Below, in pieces: positions 47,001 through 59,330 of a DNA stretch of 64,000 bases (positions are counted from its first letter, which is position 1; each line of letters opens with the position of its first letter). Below the pieces are notes generated by a model. The model was given only the letters and a program-made list of their open reading frames with translations, was not told the origin of the DNA and did not search any database. This stretch comes from Phorcus lineatus (taxonomy: Eukaryota; Mollusca; Gastropoda; Trochida; Trochidae), in contig OV121081.1 of the NCBI GenBank assembly GCA_921293015.1, forward strand, positions 70,697,022 through 70,761,021. The letters are read 5' to 3'. A program made the position numbers and the translations under genes.

Positions 47001-47102
47001 TACAGACGTTTTTTTGGTTATGTAATAAACAGATGTAGAAAGTAATAAGAATGACGACTGTAGTCCTTTCATTTTCATTTCAATTTTTGAATAGCAACAA
47101 GT

Positions 47103-48990
47103 ATGTCTGATTATTTGAACTGGGAGGATTCTGATATAGATCTTACGGAATTGTTGGGGGAATGGACCGAGTACGAAGGGGAAGTTAGTTCTGATTCATG
47201 GTCGGAAGACAACGCTGACACAACCACCAAGAGAAGCAAGATCGAAGATGGAGGTTCCAAGACAGTGTTCAAGTGTCCGTTATGTGACAAGCGTTATAAA
47301 TCTGTGTCAGGGTTCAGAGGTCACATGATCAAGAAACACGACAAAACAGATATTAAAGGTCAGTTTAATATTTATTTCTATATGACGTTTTGACACATGA
47401 ATATAAGATTGTAGTTGAATGTAGTTTATTTGGAGACTTTCTTTGGAAATCAGGCAAAATTCTGACTTAACAAAATAAGTAAAATAAATAAATAAAACAA
47501 ATGTAACGTATTTGTTAATTTATAGTTACAGAATGAATCATAAAGAGACACTAAGTAGAGTTGATTTAATCTTGCAAAGTTTTATCACAGTTCACAAAAC
47601 AAAATCTGAAAATGTATATTGATTATTGCATGGCTAATTAGCTAATTTCCCTAATCTAATACACTGTATAAAAAGATATCTAAAAATCCGAAACATGTTT
47701 TAAATCTATAGTTTGTTGTCCGGGTCATTATGTCAAAATTAAAAAATTTTCTCTTCAAGGGTATTTTGTAAGGAAATTTCTGGCAAGCTGAATTCATGTT
47801 TAGAATATTCGTAAAATGATCTAAAATTCTTATGGAAACATTTACATGTCATATTATCTATTGACAGTAATGTGCACAAAGCTTGAAACTTCAATTTATA
47901 TCTTATGTTTCATTTTAGCCTGCGACAACAAGGTGACTGATGATAGGACCACCGACTGTGCCACAGCTTCCACTTGTAAGTCGCGGTCCTCACAGAGTAA
48001 CGACTTTAAGACTGTCACAGAGGATGCATTCGCACGACTTCTTCATCAAGGTGTGAATAAAGTATCGGAAAACAAACATCATCATACCAAGTTTTCGAAA
48101 TCTGGACCTTCAATCGTAGCTGTAAGTCAGCAAGTTTTAGAGTCTGATGAAGTTTTGACAGAAATAGAGGACTTAATTAAAGAACACTTTCTGGATATCA
48201 TGTCAGTATATGGACGGAACATGTCCTTTGAGATAGACCAGGAAAAGATGTGGGAAAGATGTGGGAAAGATTTCATATCATGAGGACTGATATAGAACTG
48301 TGCAAGAAGTTGCAATTTTTAATTTCTAAAGTTTCACAAGAGAGTTCTGCCCACATTCAAGGATTTATTCAAGGGCTCTTCACTGATCTTATCCAGGTGA
48401 TTTTGTCTGAGTTTACAGACAACATTGAGCACAAGGCTGTTGATGAACATTTTTCGGAACAGGACAACAGTGTTCTTTTTTATATCTCCGGGTTTATCAT
48501 TAAAGCCTTGTCAAAGAAAGCGGCACAACACGACAACACACTTGTAAGCAATGTCTTGGAAGGCTTGTGCTTCAAATCTACGGAAAGTTCTCCTCTGTTC
48601 ATTCAGAAATTCAAGATTTGGACTGAGAAAGTGAGTCGTGGCGGCCTGAGGATTTGCGGGGACAACTTCTTCTTCACAGTTCGGAAGATGGAGTCTATCT
48701 GTAGACAGAAGGTAGACATTAACAATCTGTCTTCAACATCAACAATAACATCTCATCTGAAAGAAGCAATTTTGGAAGACGTAACAGTGCAATATTACTT
48801 CTATAAACTTGTGCCTTGTATTCTAATAGAAAACCTTAAGACAAACATCCTTGAAAACATTGTAAGTTTATTTCTAAAGGTTCGAGGCAATGCTTTGGCC
48901 AAACTTGTCGAAAGGAAAATTCATAAGACTACTAAAAAAGCCAAAAAGAAGAAATCCCTCTCATTGAGGAAGAGCCTTCAAAGACTTTAG
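47103..48990 (+). pseudogene. C2H2 zinc-finger gene broken by an 11-bp tandem duplication
   Basis: Exon 1, 47103-47358, encodes an acidic start (MSDYLNWEDSDIDLTELLGE) and one C2H2 finger with C58, C61, H74 and H79. Donor AAAG/GTCAGT and acceptor CATTTTAG (ending 47918) join in phase to exon 2, 47919-48990. In exon 2 the 11-mer GATGTGGGAAA occurs twice in tandem (48247-48257, 48258-48268). With both copies the frame stops at 48281-48283. Counting a single copy, the frame stays open to the stop at 48988-48990, about 438 codons in all. The later part holds YISGFIIKALSKK and SRGGLRICGDNFFFTVRKME, which resemble the C-terminal region of P-element/THAP9-like proteins (family impression). The C-terminus is lysine-rich. 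The break may be a real mutation, a polymorphism or an assembly error. Confidence 0.65.
48247..48268 (+). repeat. 11-bp tandem duplication causing a frameshift
   Basis: GATGTGGGAAA twice in a row inside an otherwise continuous reading frame. An 11-nt intron is not plausible. Confidence 0.85.
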
Positions 48991-49174
48991 AGTTAGGAGA
49001 AAGATGAAATCAAGCTAATCCATCATCTGTTTGACAGTCACATGTCTGTGCAAATATATATATGTATATATATTGCTATATGTTACATAATTATATGCAT
49101 AAAGATTGTTTATTTTACAAATTTTCATTTTCATTTTTTAAAATATACAAATGATTAATTAGAATTCAATAAAC

Positions 49175-52100
49175 TCACCTTTTTCTTTTGGGAAGAGGTG
49201 TGTTGTCTACAGTCAGTGGTTGTTTTCTTTTATTGGTGATGTTACCACGAATGGGGGAAAGAGCACTTGATCCTATCACCCTCAGCTGAGAAAGAGTATT
49301 CTTGACATCATATACTGTTGGGTTGTCATTCGCACCACCCTTGTGGCGGTAGTGAGAGAAATGTTGTTCAAGGGGATCCTGATTAAAGCGATGTGTGAGA
49401 ATAAATTCTGCTCCCTCCGAAAGTAATAACCTTACACATTCTACAATTGAATTAACAGTCAGACGAAGCCCATCTAAGGTCTGCTTACTAAGAGTCATAC
49501 GTTGACGATCACTTTTCTTGTAATGCCCTTGACGATTTTGAACAGATTGTTGCCAATCCTCAAAATATGCTAGGAATTCATCTGTTAAATATAAGAGGCG
49601 GGGATCATTGACACAGGTAAAAGCCGCCAAATTAGGGTTTCTTTTTTGGTGCGATTCCTTGATACTCCTGCTGTTTAGACAGTCAAAAAATTTATTCATG
49701 TGACGTATAAACTTTACAGTCTCAGAAACATGATCCCCATACAGTTCTTCCAAAGCATCTGCTACAGTTGAGCTAAGCACCTGTGCAGCTAAATTTACTT
49801 TCATCTTTGCAAAAGACGTCAAGTGAATATGGTTGTTGTCTAGTTTTGGACATCTATTAAATAGAGACTTTTCCACATGATCTTCATACAAACGCATGAT
49901 GTGAGTCCATGAAATATTTCTGTTGTCTTTCCATAAATGACGAGCCATGTTATGTGCTCCGGAGTTTGAGAAACAATTTCTGGTTGTTTTCAATAAATGT
50001 GGGACATCAGATATGAAGTAAATTTTTCTTCTATTGTCAGTACCTGAGAATGGATTCCAGGTCCAATGGGCATTGTTCATATCGTCATGGGAATGAAGAC
50101 GGAAAAATTTGCGATTTGGAGAGGCACCATCACAAGTAATGAATAAGGTTTTCAGTCCACAATCTAGTTCCAAAATTCTCACTGTTTCCCATATAGGTGA
50201 AAACAGTTGGGCTGCTGTGATTCCACTTGTTGCTAAACATATGAAGGGATAGCAGAGAGAAGATGTGATTCCTCGCACCATAATCACTAGCATGGACGTT
50301 GCCAACTTCCTTTCATCCTCTTTGAGGGCATTCTCAATATTGGCGATGTCATTACCTATCTTGTCGAGTTCTATAAACCCAACCAGCTCGCCGCTAGTTT
50401 TGTCATAAACAAGTCCCTGGGAGACCTTGACTTCATCTTGAAGTATCCCTACATAAGATTTCCAATCCTCATCAAACATACCACACTTTGTAGCCTCTTG
50501 CAATAAGTGCTCAGTATATTTCTCATGAAAACCAGTACAAGTTGGCAGAACATGAGAATAGTCAAATAGTGTCCGTGAACTTGGGAGTGATATAAAACCA
50601 CAGTTTCTTGCTGCATCATAAGCCTTTTGGCTTTTACTTCGAAGGTAGAGACACCACTTAATGACCATAGGATGCCATTTCATTTTGCTTTTGTGTTCAA
50701 GCTTGGCGTATTTCATTTGTTGCTCCCAAAAAAGTCGCTGGATTGAGTTGGTATCCGGAAAACTTTTTTCTACATCACCAGTGTGTTGTTCCAATAGCTC
50801 CATCAGTTCTTCATTTTCACTCTCACTGAGAAGTTGGCCTTTAGATTTGATGATATTTGAAATTTTTTTTTTCAACCTTTCCAATTCTCCTATGACTGAC
50901 TTCTTCTCCTCTTTGATTATATTCATTTTCTTCACAAGGTTATCCTTTGACATATACTTGTGTGGTGTAGTTTTCAAAGTTAAGCTGTCAGTCTTTTTGT
51001 TCTTTTGGCGATGTTCTTTCTTTCTTAGGGTGTTCCTATACAGCTGACACGGCTTACATCTTGTTATGGATGATGTAAGCATGGAACATCTTGTTGACCT
51101 GATCGTTGATGTGTAATGAAGGTCATCACGATGTGCAGAAATATCTTCCCTATAGGCCACCGGTTTAGGAACTGTTTTTTCAAAAAATGAAATTCCAACT
51201 GGCAACATTGACACATAGTCTGCTTCATGATTTCCAATGCAAATATCCCAAGAAGTGAGCTTTGTGATAATTCTCTCTATGTCCTTTACTGTGAAAATTG
51301 ACTTTGGTAAACCCATCCAGAAATCATGATCTTCTCTTAGCTTCTGCCCATGCACAAATAAAACTGTCTTTAAAGAGGGTTTTATGATGAGTTCCAACTT
51401 GATTGACATGGGCGTTTTGTGCCTATAAAAATCAACAAAATGCAAGCCATGATTATCAGCATTCACGTACTGTAAAATTCCCCAGCCTGAGCGGTTGTCA
51501 TTCACAGAATTCTGTAAAAGGATATACTTGGTGAATATATAGTCACTTTTCAATTTCTTCACAAAAATGTCTAAATCATCCAAGTGAGAATATTCGAAAA
51601 CTTTATGTAAAATTACATAAAATTTATCAGCTGCACAATTGTCTGAATCAACTTGTTCCTCAGATGAAAGATTGGATGTATCCTCATCTGGCTGGTCGTT
51701 CTCTATGAAGAAGCAGCTCCAGGCACTTTTCCATCCAATATCATCACTGGGAGAAGTGCTGCAAAATAAAAGACAACTGTAATTTCCACAAGTTCAACAT
51801 CCCAATCATGTTTAATAAACTCATTAAGTTAGTATAATCCTAAATAGTTTTACAATAAAAACAAATTAATAGGAAATTAAAGTCCTGTCACCTCAAGTGT
51901 AACATGAATTTGACAAATGGAAGTTACAATTTGAAAAGTAAAAATAAAAATTAAGCTTCATTTGTAAAACTGTAATTTTGCCAATAAGTCATATAAAGAC
52001 GATTAATTAAATGCATTTTGCTGAAAAGAATTTAATACATTTTTAGTAGACTGTTAAAAATTTGTCTTACCTCTCAGTCTGGTTAGAAGGTGAATGTTCT

Positions 52101-52213
52101 GCATCGTTCCTTGAATCTAATTCAAAGACCTCTGACTTGGGCTTTGTCTTTCGCCTCTTCTTTTTCGGACCTATTGATCTTCTTTTAGCGACTTTCCATT
52201 TTTTGGGGGGCAT
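49175..52213 (-). CDS. P-element/THAP9-like transposase, two exons, about 908 aa
   Basis: Exon 1, 52213-52071, encodes MPPKKWKVAKRRSIGPKKKR and an acidic stretch. Donor GTAAGA and acceptor TTTTGCAG join it in phase (AG plus C makes Ser) to exon 2, 51758-49175. Exon 2 is one open frame. Family hallmarks, in spliced numbering: LQDEVKVSQG with D489, ELVGFIELDKIGND, the stretch MVRGITSSLCYPF, CDGASPNRKFFRLH with D591, DVPHLLKTTRN, and the C-terminal HRFNQDPLEQHFSHYRHKGG with E845. The three acidic residues fit the RNase-H-like DDE site of P transposases. No THAP zinc finger is seen in the N-terminus, where a nuclear-localisation-like cluster stands instead. Both exons are intact. It converges on the C2H2 gene. 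Further 5' exons are possible. Confidence 0.85.
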
Positions 52214-52863
52214 CTTTAAAAAAACAACACATTATTATATTAGATATTGTCACCAATGTCATTGCTTATTTTATGTATTGCCCTCCAAAATATTCAGATG
52301 AAAAGATAATTGGAAAAATAAATATGAAACTTTTCTATTATACCTAATAAATGGAAAACTCAGTGAATTAATGCCAAATAAGAAGCACTCAGTTACCAAA
52401 AGTATTTATCACATACTTTATTCACTATTTTAAAGTGCAAATTATTGTTCCTAAACGTGATATTCATATAATATTCTGGGTGAATACAAGTCAATATATT
52501 TCCTTCACTGCACAAAAACCTAACAACAAACGCAATTTTTGTTTATGTTAAGTATTAATTAATATGTTTAACTTTACAAATATAAAATTTGATACAACAT
52601 ACGTTGCCATAATTTTGAGTTATATTGTGCACAAAGTCACGTAATTGTCAGACAGTCGGAGAAAATCTTGACAAAATTACCACTTTTCGTCACTTTCTAT
52701 ACACTAATAACTTAACATACAATCATCAGAATCATAAATAGATTACAGTTGTCGATAGAATAACATTTATACTGAAAATGGAGCCTGGTAACTAAGGACT
52801 TTTATAAGTAAAACTCTTGTTATATGTTCCACAAAACACTCGCGAATCACTAAGTGTCTGGGT

Positions 52864-52873
52864 CCGCCATCTT
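52864..52873 (-). promoter_or_regulatory. YY1-like AAGATGGCGG motif upstream of the transposase
   Basis: AAGATGGCGG on the minus strand, about 650 bp upstream of the first coding exon, matches the YY1 consensus often found at metazoan promoters and just inside transcripts. Function is inferred from the match only. Confidence 0.3.
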
Positions 52874-53072
52874 GTTTTGAAATGACCGCCCTTCCATCAG
52901 AGTGGTTGTTAAATTTCTTAAGTCTAACTCACTACATGATATGTAAACAACGTAAAAATATGAATAAACGAATGCATCAATGTCCTAGTTAATGTCAAAC
53001 ATGTAAAATTACCTTCTAATTCCTTGAAAATTACTTCCAATTGAAAAATTTCTTCGACAATAAACGTCTGTA

Positions 53073-55425
53073 TCGTACCATTCATTACCCAGCATGCGTT
53101 ACGCGTTATAGTCTCGCCACAGGGTTTCCCTCCGCGGCGAAGGTCGCGGAGAGTTCAGAGCCGGTGACCAGTCCTTTCTATTACAGGTCCTTGATTATTG
53201 AAATGATGGATTGGGGGCCATCGATGACCAGTATATGTTTTTAATAAGTGTGGAGATCCTTCACAGAAAATAATTGCTGTAAGTTTATCATGTACATATA
53301 TTTGTAGATTTGTAATGTTAATATCCTGGGCCAAAGGGAGCCAAGAAATCTTTATATATATATATATATATGTATGTTTATGAATCACACTTTTGGAGCA
53401 GTATTTCATAACCAAAGTATCATCATTGTGTGGTTTGTATCAATCTCTTTTTCGAAAGCTCATATGATAACTTTGTAGATTTTATTGTATTTGGTATGAA
53501 TTTCACTTACAATAGCGGAAGTGTATCGCTTACAATGACGCCCTCATCGTTGGTTGAAGAGAATTTGTAAAACTTATTTCGAGTTCTACACTGACACGTG
53601 TGATGTGGTTATTTCTTCATAACCTATCACCAGATTTTTTGCATCTATGCAACCAGCAGATTATTTCGGTACATGATTTGAAAATGTTTTTAGATATATC
53701 AGAACATCGAATATATGATTTGGTGGTTGTACATTTTCAGCTTTTTACTGTGACAAAGCAACTGATGTTGTTGATATGTGTGCTTAATTTTTAAAAGTGA
53801 TAAGTTCCCAATAAAAAATGAGATATATCAATGCAGGGATGAAAACAGCTATCTGAGAGTTAAAAGACTTTAGTTAAAGTGACGCAGAGTATGTTATATG
53901 ATTTCAATGTGTCTTAAATGATATCCGACATACAATCTGTCTTCACTAAAATTTAAATCATATCGATAAACGTTCATTTTTATATACTTGTTTGCAATTA
54001 GTATCGAAAAACGGCCATATAAATGTTACAAAGTCAAATTTTCTAGTCCTCTGTACACGAAAACTAGTTATATGATTTACTTAATACTAACAACTCTCTC
54101 TGTGTCTGCATTTAATAATTTAAAAAATTACCTTTGGGCCATCGGCGTATGCCTTTGTACGGTTTTCGATCACAAATCACCAGTTCAGCGCTTTATTGTC
54201 ACTATATGGAACTTATAGACATTCATATGGTAATCTTCAGAAAACACCAGTACTTTCGATGAAATAACACCATTTCAAAACTTCATATTTGACTCCAACA
54301 GCATACTCTGTGTCTCTTTAATACTCGAACATTGCACAAAACGCATAAACAGATGTTTATTGGTATCCCTGTACCATGTTCATTTCATGTAAGAATATGA
54401 CAACGTAACGTGTTATCTTATTGGTCAAAAGAAAAATAATTGTGCTTTAAGTTGGCATTGAACATAGGTTCATAGAACAAAACCAAAAACTTGAAAATCA
54501 TTAAACATTCGACCATCTAAATGGTTTAAAGCAAATCATAACTCAGAAAATGAGAGCATTTGAATGTTTTTCTATTCATCCTCGTAATAATTCTCTATTT
54601 TATATCACTGCTTTTTGCTTTATATGTTTTAAGAAATAATTATGTTGTTAATTTATACAATTTAATCAGATCAATAGATTATACTCGTTAATGAATTTGT
54701 GAACTTGTAGCTGCAGACAACCTCATAGTTTTGTATTTTTTCATTTGTCATGAAATGACTAGACATTTTTACCTTAAACATTTGAATTGCATTTAATCTT
54801 TATATTCTAAATATTTTGGATAGAAAGTGTATGTTGATATGATAAATGGAAATAAGGGAAAGGAAACTATAGAAGGAAATGTTAAAAAGGTGTCCCTGTT
54901 CATTTTGGATAAGATATTAATGATACGATTGGTAGTGATGTGATGTCAACAAATGACATTCTGAAACAAATCTTATTTAGATAATATGACTGATAAGGTG
55001 TAAATCTACAAACACTCTGTGAACTATAACAGTTTGTCATTAATATTTATTGAATTCCTTTTATTTACATTCCAAACAACCGATCTTCTAAAACCAGGCC
55101 TCATCATGAATTATGTAATTGAGAAGTGTCTTCCAGCATACTTCATGCTGACAAACGCATCAACAGCCCTATGTGTTCCGTTAAAGGAAAAGTGTTTCCC
55201 TTAATACTGCGGAATCAACTATATTTAAGTTGATTCTTATAACGAGTATGTAATATTACATGAATGAAATATATAGATACTGGGAGAACAAATACACCTA
55301 TCAAAACGACACGTGTTAGGAGATCGCCTTAACCAGCTTGGAAAAAACAGTTGAGCCATTTAGACTTTAAAATTACATTTTTGTTTCTATGAATTTGGAC
55401 AGCTTTGGTAAGACCCTTTTAAATC
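53073..55425. other. Non-coding stretch
   Basis: AT-rich. It contains a (TA)n run at 53351-53373 and no supported gene. Open frames of 60-80 codons here look random. Confidence 0.3.
53351..53373. repeat. (TA)n microsatellite
   Basis: A run of alternating T and A of about 22 bp. Confidence 0.8.
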
Positions 55426-55459
55426 AAAACATTTACCAGACATTTCTGGTAAATGTTTT
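55426..55459. repeat. Perfect 15-bp inverted repeat
   Basis: AAAACATTTACCAGA, then CATT, then TCTGGTAAATGTTTT. A compact perfect hairpin without mismatches. It could be a microRNA-like or cruciform-forming site, but the stem is shorter than a typical pre-miRNA, and no function is claimed. Confidence 0.7.
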
Positions 55460-56155
55460 TATTGTCATTCTCGCTACTTTGCTACATATGTGATATTCTT
55501 ATATGTCAATATGTTTTGTGTTTGAATATAAAACCCAGCATCCCTGTTAATGATAAATTATACAGCGACATATGCACAGTTCCATGCCAACAGTTCGTTG
55601 ACATAAAACGTTATCGGAGTGCAAATATCATGTATCTTTGGGTTTAGTTTGGACGTTAGTAAAACCACTTCACCAAAACTGACAATGAATCACGTATTGT
55701 ACATGTGTAAAATAGCCATTCTTTAACCTATTTGGGAATCGTCTTGTCTCTAGTGCAATTTTTCGAATTTTGTCATGATGAAAGAGACAGAAGTGTAAAT
55801 ATTTTCGAAATTTCGATTTAATGAAATTCAGATTTAATTTTCCTTTTCCAATCGCAGAGAAAAAATCAACACAATCAAATTGACTTAGTGAACAAACTTG
55901 ACTTGTGTTTAAAGCCTTTGATCACTTCAAATGGATTTTGTAGCGAAAACTGTTCTCGGAAATTTGACCCCTGGTCACTATAATGACCTGCTAAAACTGC
56001 TACGATTAACTGTTTGGTATGATATACAATTACGTTAAATTACAACGGATTTTCACTTCTGTATTGAAAATTCAACATCATTCGTTTCATTTTCGTAATG
56101 CTACGATGCCTCAAAGACATCCAATATTACATGATATTTGTACTAGGATACGCAG

Positions 56156-56240
56156 GTAATAATAATAATAATGAATAGCATTTATATAGCGCTTAAAATC
56201 TCCACTAAATGGACTCAAAGCGCTCAATGTGAACAAACTT
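56156..56240 (+). repeat. Dispersed (TAA)n / ATTTATATAGCGCTT repeat
   Basis: (TAA)n followed by TAGCATTTATATAGCGCTTA and, about 30 bp later, CTCAAAGCGCTCA. I recognise this layout as common in many invertebrate and fish genomes; its element class is not certain. Confidence 0.5.
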
Positions 56241-56293
56241 TCGGTATGCAGCTGTAACTAAAAAAAACTAATATTATAAACTTATCTTAAATA

Positions 56294-56409
56294 GGAGATA
56301 AATGTATGTCGTGCATTTTTCACCCCTAGCTCGGTTTGAAATGTTTATTTAGGGGTGAAAAATGCACGACATACAACCCCAAAATAAAAAACAGAATGGA
56401 TTTATCTCC
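56294..56409. repeat. Hairpin element H6, perfect 24-bp inner stem
   Basis: GTATGTCGTGCATTTTTCAC and four more bases (56304-56327) pair perfectly with 56351-56374 around a 23-nt loop that contains CTCG. An outer stem GGAGATAAAT/ATTTATCTCC (56294-56303, 56400-56409) encloses it. TAAATAGGA directly precedes it, like the signature of the other hairpins, but the stem lacks the mismatched CTCG blocks. Confidence 0.75.
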
Positions 56410-57544
56410 ATTCAAACATGACTAATTAGAATAATAATGAGGAACTTATTTGCCTTGCGCAACAACAATGTGATTAGGTCAAACCAGTACAGACCAGTTC
56501 CACTTGCTTTCGAAACTACGGTACAGTTCCATTTTCAAAGAACACGCTTCAATAAAAAAAAATATTAAAAAATAAACCAATATGTTTATAGAATAGAACC
56601 CTTTAAGTATTTATTTTGTTGACGATAATATCAACAAAAGACAGATTTTTTTTATCCCGTCAGAGATACGTTTTTCACGTAATTAAATTATACAAAAGTC
56701 GCCTATCATCCCTACAATACCGATAAGGACTGACCAAATCAAGGGACGTTACTCTAAAAGTAGTTGTTTACTGCTAGCGCCAACTCCTCACGCAACAAGT
56801 AAACTGATTGAATGAAAGATCAAGAAAGCTGTATAGTTTGTCATGGTTGAATACACTGTCTGGAAATTCACTTATGAATGAGAGGGGGTAAAAGGGAAGC
56901 AGTTTGTAAAGTTGAAGAATAACGTACGTCTCATCTGTTCACTTGACGAATTGCTATTGCCGCGCGTTACGGTACGAAGCGAGCTTGGTTTTAAATTAAA
57001 TCTAGTAATAAAAAAATAAACTAGATCTACTTCAACGAATAATGACCAAAGAATGGATTTATCTTATAAATTACTCAAAAAATACGGTATTTTCAATGTT
57101 TTTATAGAATTGATTTAAAATTAATTTTACAGTTGTCTGTAATTAAGGCGATGAAAACAGTAAGTTCAGCGAATGGAGTTTGTAAACGTGCGTGTATGAA
57201 TGTGAATCGGTCGTAAATATTTAGAGGTGATTTTCAGCGTAATAATCACTCCAAAATTGATTTTGGTAACCAATCAGAAAGCAGTATTTTCATTCTAGTT
57301 TTCGTGTCATGTTAGAATTGCTATTCTCCTATTGTTTGTTTATAAACTTGTTGTCGTATTCAGCGGAACGTAATGCAGCGTAAAGAAAGTGCGTAAAATT
57401 TTAGCGTTTAGTAGGTCAATTCACCAAAGTACATGTACATGGGACCCAGAATTTCATCAAAGACCTTCATTCATAAAATCGATATAGTTTACATGTATTT
57501 GATGTTGAGAACTGTGAATTATAACATAACTTGGTTTCATTCTT
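56410..57544. other. Non-coding stretch
   Basis: No gene recognised. CCAATCAG near 57272 is a CCAAT-type motif, but no transcript is supported. Confidence 0.25.
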
Positions 57545-58090
57545 GATCGTGATTGGCTGATTTTTCTATATTGAATGGCAAGGAAAACCCGCAAATTATC
57601 TCGGACGATTCACCGCAAAATGATACATGTCGACTACAATCGGACCGACTCAAGATTTAAATGTTCTGATTATCTTAATATCTAAGCCTTACTAAAGTTT
57701 GACAGTTATCATAGTTATTTTCTTAAAGGCGTTTTTCTGTAGACATACAAATTATTTTCAATATGATTTATTTTTTATTTTTTATTTTTCCAATTTAACG
57801 CCTTGTTTCAAGCGACCGCTTTCTTTCGAATGACGTTTCCATGGCTTGACGTCACAAAGGCCAACCGTTTTGACATCGCGTCATTTTCTCAATGGACGTT
57901 TTTTAATGATTTTTTTATCTTAGGGTCAACGGTGTTTGCTAAGGAGTATGTTTACACATACATTTTTATATCCGTCTAAAATGAAATAGTGAAGATTCCA
58001 GGTGAACAACGCCGTCGGGTTTTAACTAAATTGGCGGGTGTTGAATAACAATGAATCCCGGGAATTTTACAAACGCAACTATTTACCTTC
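57545..58090. repeat. Dispersed repeat related to the interior of the pogo element
   Basis: Collinear with 3130-3410, including GATTCACCGCAAAATGATAC, GGCGTTTTTCTGTAGA and GGGTGTTGAATAACAATGAA followed by CCCGGGAATTTTACAAACGC. This copy carries about 260 bp more in its middle. No pogo TIR was found around it. Confidence 0.6.
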
Positions 58091-59330
58091 CGAATGAATG
58101 CTTTTTTTGTAAATTTTCAATTTCTTATCTTTGGAAGTGTCCAAATATATTTCAACATGGAACATATTCATAAAACGGATTCTTTTCCCTCACTTCAAGT
58201 TTGCCCCATTCTATGCTTACCATAGGCATTCCATGACAACAAGGAGATCACAAATGATATCAAAATGCTTTTATTACCCACATGGGACTTCGTAAAGGGG
58301 TTTCATGACATATGTGTCATAACACCTTCGAGTGATTTGATTGGCTGATACATGAGTTTTAACGTTACCGGTACTACTTTCATCAGCTATTTCATTCATG
58401 ATTTCCATTCATAAGTTTTCGTTCCTAAGCACAAGAAAAACGAGAATTTTCATATAATCGAATAAAATGTATTTTTAATTGTGGTTACATGCAAGGCTTT
58501 TCTTTCCTTTTATTACTGAAATGTCCGTAAATAAATAGAATAACTATACAATCTAAATAAGTAACAAAATTCGTCTAGGTCTATCGGGACTCATGTAAAC
58601 AAAGATGGCGTCACCCGTAAAAAAACAATGATTTGCTCAAAATCTATGGAAAAGTTATTGGACGAGTTGTGAATGTTATTCGGCCTTTAAACACTTTCAG
58701 CATATATGTTGTCAAGACTTCTCAGGGGGGAAAGCAAGTACCTAGATATAGACTTACTGTTTTTCCTGTTTCGCAAAGCGTCGCCGTATTGTTTACAGTG
58801 ACTTGTCCTTTTATCTGATGAAGAATAGTTGCAATTGAATGAAAAGTTTCTTTACCAGTTGACAGTTTTTGAGACATAAATTTTAAGGTTATTCCCTTAA
58901 GAGGCCAAATGTTACGTGTGCCATTCAAAACGTGTCTTGTTAATCCGTTGTTTCCGAACAGTAAGTTCTCCACGTCACGACACGTCTAGAGTGACGGCCG
59001 ACTGACGTTGAGCCGAGATTTAGGTCACGTTTATCAGTTCAAAATGTTGACAGTTTTCGCGTGTTTATGCTGAATTACATATTTGTAGCTGAAACCTAGT
59101 CTTCAAATGAAATGAATTAAATGATTTTTGTTTTCAGTTGTAGTTTATTTTCATTTGTTTCTTTATCAAATGTAATGAACTACATTACACCAAAGCAGCG
59201 TACGTTTTCCGAAATGAAGGGGCCGACATTCCAAGCACAAGTGTAATGTATTAATCCGCGTTTTGCGTTTCTCTATAGGGAAGCTAGATTTTACTTTAAT
59301 TTGACGATGTTTTCATTGTAATAAACGTGG
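58091..59330. other. Non-coding stretch
   Basis: Contains a near-palindrome ATGACATATGTGTCAT around 58306-58321, and AAAGATGGCGTCACCC near 58600 that opens only an eight-codon frame. No gene could be built from it. Confidence 0.25.

Larger units (their letters stand above)
47001..53072. mobile_element. Candidate two-gene P-element-like transposon
   Basis: Two convergent genes lie between an 11-bp inverted pair: TACAGACGTTT at 47001-47011 and AAACGTCTGTA at 53062-53072. The left gene (47103-48990) starts 91 bp inside one end. The right gene (52213-49175) encodes a P-type transposase. The stop codons are 184 bp apart. No matching 8-bp target duplication is seen, and the inverted repeat is short, so the limits are tentative. 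Confidence 0.4.

Noticed and set aside
48250..48268. Mini-intron explaining the frameshift in the C2H2 gene
   Set aside because: The extra sequence is only 11 nt and a perfect tandem copy; far too short for a spliceosomal intron.
58600..58630. Start of a gene at AAAGATGGCGTCACCC
   Set aside because: The frame closes after eight codons and no convincing donor or downstream exon was found.
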